This document shows positions 32,351 to 38,548 of a DNA stretch of 38,548 bases, one piece after another. The notes under the pieces were generated by a model. The model was not told where the DNA came from. It was given only the letters and a program-made list of their open reading frames with translations, and did no database searches. How positions within the stretch are numbered: the stretch's first letter is position 1; each line of letters begins with the position of its first letter. Origin of the DNA: Bacillota bacterium (lineage in GTDB: Bacteria > Bacillota > Clostridia > Peptostreptococcales > Anaerovoracaceae); assembly GCA_017626845.1 (NCBI GenBank), contig JAGAHX010000067.1, forward strand, positions 1 through 38,548, written 5' to 3'. The position numbers and the translations under genes were made by a program.

Positions 32351-32621
32351 GGGAGGCACGGCACGCTTTTCAGCATTCGAGATCAGCTGCATCCCTGCTC
32401 CGGAGAACTCCTTGTGCTGCCTCCCTTACATCTGCAATCTGATGTGCAGTCAGCTGTAGCGAGCATTCTCGCCGTCATAGTTATTACGTATTTAAAGGCC
32501 ATTCTCGCAATATTTGGCGCCGGCCCTTGTGGGCGGGGATGATCGCCGCTCTTGAACGACAAGAACCCTTTGCGATCATCCCCTGAGCCTCCAGATCCTT
32601 TAGTCCAAGTAATCTGGAGGC
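32351..32621. other. Cluster of three long stem-loops
   Basis: Three strong inverted repeats follow one another. First, GGGAGGCA(CG)GCAC with GTGCTGCCTCCC (32351-32364 / 32414-32425). Second, a perfect 12-bp stem GGGGATGATCGC / GCGATCATCCCC (32535-32546 / 32572-32583) with an inner TCTTG / CAAGA stem. Third, a perfect 10-bp stem GCCTCCAGAT / ATCTGGAGGC (32587-32596 / 32612-32621). A small GCGAG / CTCGC hairpin lies between the first two. No coding frame explains them. They could be a structured RNA, a replication or transfer origin relic, or palindromic repeat units. No known RNA class is recognised. Confidence 0.45.
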
Positions 32622-32681
32622 GGTTATCTTTGAGGTAAAAAATGTAGACGTCGCGTTTTATTATGCAGCCATGAAGGGGAA

Positions 32682-32975
32682 TTGTTTACAACTATCTCAA
32701 ATGATCGGTTTTATTATCGAGCTTTGGATAGTGTTTATCGATGTGATGGGATGGAGGCTGACTTGACAATTTATCCAATAGGCAAGGAACCATTATTAAT
32801 ACCGATGGATTATTTAAGACAATGTTTCGCTTTTAATTTGAAGGACTATTCTTCAATAGAAAATGGAGAGGTCTATGATGTTGGTTCAGAGGAATGCATT
32901 GACATTTCACTTAATGCTGAATTAGTGCCATATGTTGTTAGTCTATTAAACGATCCGAGGATATCATGGGTGTAA
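32682..32975 (+). CDS. Possible small hypothetical protein
   Basis: A 97-codon frame opening with TTG. The predicted protein is acidic, with balanced composition and no low complexity (YRCDGMEADLTIYPIGKEP, MDYLRQCFAFNLKDYSS, then a C-terminal helix), so it looks like a real small soluble protein or the remainder of one. The ribosome binding site is poor (GAAGGGGA too close to the start), and the surroundings are decayed. AT-rich composition marks it as foreign to the core genome. Confidence 0.35.
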   Translation: MFTTISNDRFYYRALDSVYRCDGMEADLTIYPIGKEPLLIPMDYLRQCFAFNLKDYSSIENGEVYDVGSEECIDISLNAELVPYVVSLLNDPRISWV

Positions 32976-33285
32976 ATTTTTTCTTACCTTTAAGCAACTT
33001 AAAAAACGTGTTGAAGACTATGACATCACCGCGACAGATTGACCCTTTCAGTGAGAACGACCCTGGATTACTCCAGGGCTTTTCTAATACGAACGAATTG
33101 CGATATCGCGACATTTATTCATTTTTTTCTTGCCTCTACAGATCGACCTGAAACCTTTCTGATAGTTCAAGGGTGTTTTTGTAAAATCCGTTCAATACTT
33201 TGTTCAATACTGAGGTGCAAAAGGATGAGAAACAACGCAAATTTATGCATAATGTAGTAATAAAATGCAATGGACCAAATGCCTG

Positions 33286-33324
33286 AAACCGTTGAAATTT
33301 CAAGCAAAAACCCCGCAATCGTTG
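33286..33324. repeat. 39-bp direct repeat, right copy
   Basis: This stretch is identical to 24922-24960. Here it continues into the second half of the terminator hairpin, and the copied tRNA end at 33345 follows. Confidence 0.7.
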
Positions 33325-33335
33325 AGATTGCGAGG
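33305..33335 (-). terminator. Terminator behind the copied tRNA end
   Basis: On the minus strand CCTCGCAATC / GATTGCGGGG forms a 10-base arm pair with one mismatch and a five-base loop, followed by TTTTT. It stands in the position of a tRNA terminator directly after the tRNA-Pro 3'-end copy. Confidence 0.65.
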
Positions 33336-33344
33336 TTTCTACCA

Positions 33345-33364
33345 TGGTCCGAGTGGCGGGATTT
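33345..33364. repeat. Internal attachment site: copy of tRNA-Pro 3' end
   Basis: TGGTCCGAGTGGCGGGATTT is identical to 33548-33567, the 3' end of the tRNA-Pro gene, in the same orientation. The tRNA body is absent beyond this point. With 17633 and 33548 it makes three ordered att-like copies. Confidence 0.7.
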
Positions 33365-33366
33365 AC

Positions 33367-33500
33367 GCCGGGGCCCCTGCCCCGGCTGAAGCTTCTCGCG
33401 CTCCCTTTTCGGTCGCGCTCGACCGCTCGCTGCTCGAACGTCCACCGGACGTTCTCACGACGCTCGCGCCCTCCCGGGTTCAAATCCCGCTTCGATTCAA
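33367..33500. other. GC-rich hairpin segment with a tRNA T-arm-like end
   Basis: Between the two right-hand attachment copies lie a stem GCCGGGGC / GCCCCGGC (33367-33374 / 33379-33386) and GAACGTCC / GGACGTTC (33436-33443 / 33447-33454). Near 33474-33490 is a T-arm-like CCGGGTTCAAATCCCG. The remainder does not fold into a tRNA with a proper acceptor stem, so I treat it as a remnant. Confidence 0.35.
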
Positions 33501-33505
33501 CACGC

Positions 33506-33546
33506 CAACAGAAAAGACCGACCACGAGGGCCGGTCTTTTCTGTTG
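33506..33546 (-). terminator. Terminator of tRNA-Pro
   Basis: A perfect 15-bp stem (CAACAGAAAAGACCG / CGGTCTTTTCTGTTG) with an 11-base loop starts one base after the tRNA CCA end. It is T-rich on the tRNA-sense strand and may work in both directions. Confidence 0.8.
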
Positions 33547-33547
33547 A

Positions 33548-33623
33548 TGGTCCGAGTGGCGGGATTTGAACCCACGGCCTCTTGGTCCCGAACCAAGCAC
33601 GCTACCATCTGCGCTACACCCGG
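33548..33623 (-). tRNA. tRNA-Pro, anticodon CGG
   Basis: A 76-base tRNA with encoded CCA end. The acceptor arm CCGGGTG / CACTCGG has one G-U pair, followed by TA and the D arm (GCGCAGATGGTAGCG). The anticodon arm is CTTGG-TTCGGGA-CCAAG with anticodon CGG, and the T arm is GTGGGTTCAAATCCCGC. All invariant positions checked are present, so the gene is intact. Its 3' end is duplicated at 33345 and 17633, which marks it as the integration site of the island to its left. Confidence 0.95.
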
Positions 33624-33792
33624 AGATCGTTGCCGGTTTCCCGGACAACATCTGTTGCACTCAAATATTGTACACAGGAGGGGCGGTCTTGTCAAATGAA
33701 ATCCTGCATTTTCTGTGCTTTTACCCGTCATATTCCCACGCAGACTTGCGCTGGCTCGTGTTATAATATAACTTGGGTAGGGAGGTGCATTC

Positions 33793-34677
33793 ATGTACGA
33801 ACTGATCATGCTGACCGAAACGACCGGCTATATCGAGTGCCCCGCAAAGATGGGCGTCTTTTTATGTGACCCCTCCAGCGCTGTCCTGATCGACGCCGGC
33901 AGCGACAAGGATGCGGGCAAAAAAGCCTTAAAGGCCCTGGATTCCAAAGGCTGGACGCTCAAGGCCGTCATCAACACCCACCTGCATGCAGACCACATCG
34001 GCGGCAACAAGCTCGTCGCAAACCGTACCGGCGCACCCATCTACGGACCCTCCATCGTGACTGCTGTGGCGGGTCATCCCATCCTGGAGCCCACGGTGCT
34101 CTACGGCGGTTATCCCCCCAAACAGCTGCGCAACAAATTCCTGATGGCGGAGCCCTCGCTGGTAAGACCCATCGAAGAAGCAGATCTTGCGGCCCTCGGC
34201 GGTCTGGAAGTGCTGCAGCTACCGGGTCACTCCATGGACATGGTCGGCATCCGCACCCCGGACAATGTCGTGTTCCCGGCGGATTGCGTGTTCTCGGAGG
34301 AGACGACCCAGAAGTACCATGTGAATTTCCAGTACGACGTCGCCCAGGCGCTGGCTACGCTGGATTATCTGGAGACGCTGGAAGCGGACTGGTTTGTGCC
34401 GGCTCACGCGGCGCCTTGCAAGGACATTAAGCCGCTGGCGAAGGCCAACCGGGCCAAGATGCTGGAAGTCGCGGACCTGCTGCTGCAGCTCTGCGAAGGC
34501 GGCAAGGGCTTCGAGGATATTCTGGCGGGTATCTTTACCCACTACGGCCTGGAAATGAATATCGGCCAGCACGCGTTAGTCGGATCGACTGTTCGGTCGT
34601 ACCTGGCCTGGCTCGCGGATACCGGCCGGATCTCCCTGGAGATCGCGGGCAACCGCCTGCTTTTCAAAGCGTTATAA
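33793..34677 (+). CDS. Metallo-beta-lactamase-fold hydrolase
   Basis: A 294-residue MBL-fold protein. The zinc motif THLHADHIGG gives H63, H65, D67 and H68; further ligands are H in LPGHSMD (about 148), D in FPADCVF (about 165) and H in PAHAAP (about 205). The C-terminal 80 residues are helical and may cap the active site, as in glyoxalase II-like or lactonase-like members. GGGAGGTG precedes the ATG. The natural substrate cannot be predicted. It is the first core gene right of the tRNA; the phosphate cotransporter follows 51 bases later. Confidence 0.88.
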   Translation: MYELIMLTETTGYIECPAKMGVFLCDPSSAVLIDAGSDKDAGKKALKALDSKGWTLKAVINTHLHADHIGGNKLVANRTGAPIYGPSIVTAVAGHPILEPTVLYGGYPPKQLRNKFLMAEPSLVRPIEEADLAALGGLEVLQLPGHSMDMVGIRTPDNVVFPADCVFSEETTQKYHVNFQYDVAQALATLDYLETLEADWFVPAHAAPCKDIKPLAKANRAKMLEVADLLLQLCEGGKGFEDILAGIFTHYGLEMNIGQHALVGSTVRSYLAWLADTGRISLEIAGNRLLFKAL

Positions 34678-34728
34678 AATGAACTAAAGAGAACCGTCCC
34701 CAACAGTTCAACCTACGGAAAGGAAAAA

Positions 34729-36390
34729 ATGGAACAAGCATATAACGTATTTCTCCTCCTGGGAGGCATCGGCCTCTTCCTGTTCGGCATCAGCTACATG
34801 GGCAAAGGCCTCGAGCAGGCCGCAGGCGACAACCTGCGCGTCTGGCTCGAAAAGCTGACGACCAGCCCGCTGAAAGCCGTTCTGGTGGGCGCGCTGGCGA
34901 CAGCGGCCATCCAGAGTTCCGGCGCCACGATGGTCATGGCTGTGGGCTTCGTCAACGCCCAGATGATGACCCTTTCGCAGGCCCTGTACATCATGCTCGG
35001 CGCATCCATCGGTACCACCATCACGGCGCAGATCATCGCGCTGGACATCGATCCCTGGGCGCCCCTCATCCTGTTTATCGGCATACTGCTCACCCAGTTC
35101 ATCAAGAACCGCACCGCGAAGAAGGCCGGCGCCATCGTGCTGGGTTTCGGCATCCTGTTCGTGGGCATCAATCTGATGGGTGACGCCGTCAAGGCCATGG
35201 AGCTGGGCGGCATGGTGGCGAGCTTTCTGCACAACGTGCACAATCCCGTGCTGTCGCTGCTGTTCGGTGCGGTCTTTACGCTGGTCATCCAGAGCTCGTC
35301 CGCGGCCGTCGGTATTCTGCAGGTCATCGTGGCCAGCAGTTTAGGCGCCTCCATGGGCCTGGAAGAAGTCGTCTACATGATCATGGGCATGAACGTCGGT
35401 GCCGTAGCACCCCTCGTGCTGTCGGCTTTGTCTGGCAACCGCCTCAGCAAGCGGGCCGCAGCGTCCCAGACGGCCATCAAGCTGCTGAGCGCCATCTCCT
35501 TCAGCATCCTCATGCTCATCTTCCCGGCGATCATCGCCTTCGTCAAGAATCTGTCCCCCAGCGACGTGAGCCGCCAGGTGGCAAACTTCCACACGATCTA
35601 CAACTCCGTGAGCGCCGTCCTGATGTTCCCGCTCATCAAGCCCGTGGCGAAGCTGGCGGAAAAACTGATGCCCGACTCCGCGGAGGACGAATTCTATTCC
35701 CGCAAGCTGCTCTACTGCAACAACGACGTCTCCAAGAGCCCTGCCATCATGATCACCCAGGCGCACAAGGAGATCATGCGCTTCGCGGACATCTGCCGCG
35801 CCAACCTGCACACCGCGCTGGAGAGCTTCTTCGAGCGCGACGAGGATAAGGCGGAAGCCGTCATCGAGCGCGAAAAGACCATCAACTTCCTGAACCACGA
35901 GATCAATTCCTATCTCGTAAGCCTGTACGGCAAGGGCCTGCACGAAAGCGACGTAAGCCGCGTCTCCACCATGCTGAGCGTGGCTTCCGACCTGGAGCGC
36001 ATCGGCGACCTGGCGGAGAACATCGCAGAGTACACGCAGATCGCAGCCAGCAACAAGGCGAAATTCTCCCCGGGAGCCCTGGACGACCTGGGCGAGATGG
36101 CGGAGAAAGTCGAATACATGGTGGATCTGTCCATGAAGGCCTACGACAAGGAAGACCGCGAGCTGCTGGCGGAAGCCAGAGCGGTCGAGGAACAGGTCGA
36201 CGCCATGCAGGAAGAGAAGACCGAAAACCACATTGAACGCCTGAAGGCTGAGATCTGCGATCCCAGAGGCGGCGTCGTCTACACCGACATGGTGAGCGAC
36301 CTGGAGCGTATCTCCGACCACGCCACAAATATTGCGGAAGGCATCCTGGGAATCAACGCCTCCATCGAAGAATTAGCGGTGGAAGTATAA
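34729..36390 (+). CDS. Na/phosphate cotransporter with PhoU-like domain
   Basis: A 553-residue inner membrane protein of the NptA/Na-Pi cotransporter II family. The N-terminal half has about eight to ten membrane segments and the two inverted-repeat signatures of the family: AIQSSGATMVMAVGF near residue 61 and VIQSSSAAVGILQV near 187. Residues from about 335 form a helical PhoU-like cytoplasmic domain (EIMRFADICRANLHTALESF, SDLERIGDLAENIAEY, SDLERISDHATNIAEG). It should import phosphate with sodium, the tail probably sensing phosphate status. AAAGGAA precedes the ATG. It may be co-transcribed with the hydrolase gene upstream. Confidence 0.92.
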   Translation: MEQAYNVFLLLGGIGLFLFGISYMGKGLEQAAGDNLRVWLEKLTTSPLKAVLVGALATAAIQSSGATMVMAVGFVNAQMMTLSQALYIMLGASIGTTITAQIIALDIDPWAPLILFIGILLTQFIKNRTAKKAGAIVLGFGILFVGINLMGDAVKAMELGGMVASFLHNVHNPVLSLLFGAVFTLVIQSSSAAVGILQVIVASSLGASMGLEEVVYMIMGMNVGAVAPLVLSALSGNRLSKRAAASQTAIKLLSAISFSILMLIFPAIIAFVKNLSPSDVSRQVANFHTIYNSVSAVLMFPLIKPVAKLAEKLMPDSAEDEFYSRKLLYCNNDVSKSPAIMITQAHKEIMRFADICRANLHTALESFFERDEDKAEAVIEREKTINFLNHEINSYLVSLYGKGLHESDVSRVSTMLSVASDLERIGDLAENIAEYTQIAASNKAKFSPGALDDLGEMAEKVEYMVDLSMKAYDKEDRELLAEARAVEEQVDAMQEEKTENHIERLKAEICDPRGGVVYTDMVSDLERISDHATNIAEGILGINASIEELAVEV

Positions 36391-36422
36391 GATTTTAGGA
36401 TAAAACAGGCGGTTCTTGGGAA

Positions 36423-36462
36423 TTGCAAACACCGTCAAAAGGGGATAAACTATACTATAGTT
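36423..36462 (+). promoter_or_regulatory. Promoter and palindrome upstream of methionine gamma-lyase
   Basis: TTGCAA (36423-36428) and TAAACT (36446-36451) stand 17 bases apart. Overlapping the -10 region is the palindrome AACTATACTATAGTT (36448-36462), a possible operator. A GCGGC / GCCGC hairpin follows in the leader (36470-36483). Confidence 0.5.
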
Positions 36463-36508
36463 AAAACTGCGGCATCAGCCGCTGACGATATTGAGTAAGG
36501 AGGAAATT

Positions 36509-37729
36509 ATGCACGATATCGATTACTCTAAAGTCGGTTTCTCCACCCTGGCGATCCATGCCGGCGCTTATGATGACAAAGCGTACGGTGCCGAGGCGAC
36601 TCCGATCTACCAGACATCCACGTACACCTTCGAGAATCTGGACGAAGCAGAAGCGGTTTTCCGCGGCGAAGTTCCCAAGTATGGCTACGGCAGACACGGC
36701 AACCCCACCACCGCTACGCTGGAAAGAAAGATCGCTGCTCTGGAATGCGCAGAAGCTGCTGCTGTTACCTCTTCCGGTATGGGCGCTGTCAGCTCTGTCC
36801 TGCTGGGCGAACTGGGCTGCGGTGATCATATGATCTGCGCAGATACCGTTTACGGCTGCACCGATAAGGTCGTCCGTGAATATCTGCCCACCTTCGGCAT
36901 CGAGACCACCATGCTCGACACTTCCGACCTGGAAGCGCTGGAAGCTGCTTTCAAGCCCAACACCAAGATGGTTTACTTCGAAGCAGTCGCCAACCCCACT
37001 CTGCGGGTCACCGATATCGCAGCGGTCGCCGAGATCGCGCATAAGCACGGCGCCATCGTTGTCGTAGACAACACCTTTACGCCGCCTCCAGTATGCCGTC
37101 CGCTCACCCTGGGCGCCGATATCGTTCTGCACTCCATGACCAAGTACCTGAACGGCCACGGCGACGTGATCGCGGGTGTGATCGCAGGCAAGAAGGAGAC
37201 CATCTCCGCGATCGTCTCCAAGTGCGTAGGTAAGCTCACCGGTTCCGAGCTGGCTCCCATCGCGTCCTACATGGTCATCCGCGGCCTCAAGACCCTGGAT
37301 GTCCGTATGAAGGTCCACTCCGCCAGCGCCAAGGCTATGGCCGAATATCTGGAGAAGCAGCCCTACATCAAGGCGGTTTATCATCCCACTCTGCCCTCCA
37401 ACGGCAAGAACTACGAGACCGCCAAGAAGCAGTTCCGCGAAGGCTACTGCACCGGCATGATCACCTTCGAGACCGCTGAATACAAGGGTATGAGCGAATA
37501 CGAAGTTGCCAGAAAGCTGCTGGACAACCTGCAGATCCCCGGCCTGGGCGTATCCCTGGGCGGCGCAGACTCCCTCATCCAGCTGCCCACCGCGATGACC
37601 CACGCAAAGGTCCCCGCAGAAGGCAAGAAGGCTGCCGGCATCACCGACGGCATGGTTCGTTTCTCTGTCGGCCTGGAAAACATCGAAGACCTCATCGCAG
37701 ACTTCGAACAGGCTGCTGCTAAGCTGTAA
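36509..37729 (+). CDS. megL: Methionine gamma-lyase
   Basis: A 406-residue PLP enzyme of the trans-sulfuration family. It keeps the cysteine typical of methionine gamma-lyase in TVYGCTDK (about residue 113), SSGMGAVSS before it, and the PLP lysine in HSMTKYLNGHGDVIAG (about 208). It would split methionine to methanethiol, ammonia and 2-oxobutyrate in the cytoplasm. The 2-oxobutyrate could be used by a 2-oxoacid:ferredoxin oxidoreductase. The start at 36509 follows AAGGAGG by a normal distance; an in-frame TTG at 36491 is less likely. The paralog at 150-1346 lacks the cysteine. Confidence 0.88.
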   Translation: MHDIDYSKVGFSTLAIHAGAYDDKAYGAEATPIYQTSTYTFENLDEAEAVFRGEVPKYGYGRHGNPTTATLERKIAALECAEAAAVTSSGMGAVSSVLLGELGCGDHMICADTVYGCTDKVVREYLPTFGIETTMLDTSDLEALEAAFKPNTKMVYFEAVANPTLRVTDIAAVAEIAHKHGAIVVVDNTFTPPPVCRPLTLGADIVLHSMTKYLNGHGDVIAGVIAGKKETISAIVSKCVGKLTGSELAPIASYMVIRGLKTLDVRMKVHSASAKAMAEYLEKQPYIKAVYHPTLPSNGKNYETAKKQFREGYCTGMITFETAEYKGMSEYEVARKLLDNLQIPGLGVSLGGADSLIQLPTAMTHAKVPAEGKKAAGITDGMVRFSVGLENIEDLIADFEQAAAKL

Positions 37730-37745
37730 AGCAAAAGGATCGAAT

Positions 37746-38548
37746 ATGAAACGCACTCTTCGGATTGCGTTGACCCTCGCATTGGCACTGGCGGTCTCGA
37801 CTGCCAGCGCCTTTGCATCTGTGGTGAACGCGAGCTTCAACAAGATCAATATCGAGGTAAACGGCGTTCAGACGGCGGTGGAAGGGGAAAGCTTCGTGCG
37901 CACGACCGGCGACGTGCCCTACAGCATTCTGTATAAGGGCACGACCTACCTGCCTCTGGCCAAAGTCTGCGAATTCGTGGGCAAAGCGGTGCGCTGGGAC
38001 GGCAATACCCGCACGATCTACATCTCCAACCCCGAGACCCCCATGGAAGCGCCGGCTGCCAGCACGGCAGAACCTGCTGCGTTCCAGGATGTCTCCATCG
38101 ACTGCGTGTTCGACAGCCTGACGATCGTTGTGAGCGGTCAGACCTTTGCCCGCCCCGGCGACTCCTACGACCGCGGCGGCGGTCTTTCCGTGCCCTACAG
38201 CCTGCTGTACCGCGGCACGACCTACCTGCCTCTGGCGGCGGTCTGCCAGCTCGTCGGCAAGAACGTCTCCTGGGACGGCGGCACCTACACGGCTTTCGTG
38301 CGCAACCGGCCGGAGATCGCCGTCTACGAAGGCACGGACGTCCCGGATCTCGGCGAACTCTGCGGTCTGGGCAAGGCGGAGGAGAGCGGCGAAGACGACC
38401 TGATGGTCTACAACTATTACAATTATACCGGAACGCCCAAAGAGGGATCCGAAGCAAGCGATCTGCAGCTGTATACGGCTTATCTGTTCGATGCGGGGTT
38501 CACTTTCAGCAAGGAAGACAGCAAGCAGCTGATCGGCCGGGAAGACAC
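37746..38548 (+). CDS. Secreted protein with copper-amine-oxidase-N-like repeats (partial)
   Basis: A frame that stays open to the window end (at least 267 residues). It begins with a signal peptide (MKRTLRIALTLALALAVSTASAFA is split over residues 1-24). Two repeats follow: one with PYSILYKGTTYLPLAKV then VRWDGNTRTIYIS (about 57-98), another with PYSLLYRGTTYLPLAAV then VSWDGGTYTAFV (about 149-190). This is the pattern of copper amine oxidase N-like stalk domains, common in secreted clostridial proteins, where they serve as surface modules and not as oxidases. The C-terminus lies beyond the window. It starts 16 bases after megL with AAAAGGA as ribosome binding site. Confidence 0.75.
   Translation, partial: MKRTLRIALTLALALAVSTASAFASVVNASFNKINIEVNGVQTAVEGESFVRTTGDVPYSILYKGTTYLPLAKVCEFVGKAVRWDGNTRTIYISNPETPMEAPAASTAEPAAFQDVSIDCVFDSLTIVVSGQTFARPGDSYDRGGGLSVPYSLLYRGTTYLPLAAVCQLVGKNVSWDGGTYTAFVRNRPEIAVYEGTDVPDLGELCGLGKAEESGEDDLMVYNYYNYTGTPKEGSEASDLQLYTAYLFDAGFTFSKEDSKQLIGRED

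Noticed and set aside
33367-33500. Second complete tRNA gene between the attachment copies
   Set aside because: A T-arm-like stretch is present but no matching acceptor, D or anticodon arms could be folded.
1-38548. CRISPR array
   Set aside because: No regularly spaced repeats of suitable length occur; the repeats seen are pairs or palindromes.

Overview
The window looks like the chromosome of an anaerobic Gram-positive Firmicute of the Clostridia type. The evidence is a T-box leader, a preQ1-I-like riboswitch, a one-piece pyruvate:ferredoxin oxidoreductase, GGAGG-type ribosome binding sites and several lipoproteins with short Gram-positive signal peptides. Most core genes are GC-rich, while several blocks between about 17.6 and 33.3 kb are visibly more AT-rich. 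There is no rRNA gene, so no genus can be given.

Left core (1-17,350): a PLP-dependent sulfur amino acid enzyme on the minus strand with hairpin-rich 3' flank; an XRE-type membrane regulator; a QueT-like transporter behind a preQ1 riboswitch; an unknown 190-residue protein, then a structured non-coding stretch and a stand-alone reverse transcriptase. Next comes a T-box-controlled gene run: an isopropylmalate synthase-like protein lacking the catalytic and metal-binding motifs, a sugar-isomerase-fold/acyl-CoA ligase fusion, a pyruvate:ferredoxin oxidoreductase, a ketol-acid reductoisomerase-like protein with altered catalytic residues, and a small lipoprotein. After these lie a frameshifted gene, an IS3-type transposase remnant and a large unknown charged protein.

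Mobile region (about 17,630-33,550): it is bracketed by the 3' end of a tRNA-Pro(CGG) gene. The intact tRNA is at 33,548-33,623 (minus strand), and 18-20 bp copies of its 3' end lie at 33,345 and 17,633. This is the layout expected of a genomic island integrated in a tRNA gene. Inside are an AAA/DUF4143-type ATPase, an orphan AbiEi-type antitoxin with a 21-bp inverted-repeat operator, a run of secreted and membrane proteins of unknown function sharing a repeated domain, two resolvase fragments, a D-galactonate catabolic operon (GntR regulator, truncated TctA permease, DgoD, membrane protein, KDPGal aldolase, DgoK), a tyrosine integrase tail and about 2 kb of decayed DNA with strong hairpins.

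Right core (33,790-38,548): a metallo-beta-lactamase-fold hydrolase, a Na/phosphate cotransporter with a PhoU-like tail, a methionine gamma-lyase, and the start of a secreted protein with two copper-amine-oxidase-N-like repeats that runs off the window. The two most promising leads for something undescribed are the reverse transcriptase with its inverted-repeat-bounded upstream RNA, and the T-box operon built from catalytically altered branched-chain amino acid enzymes.
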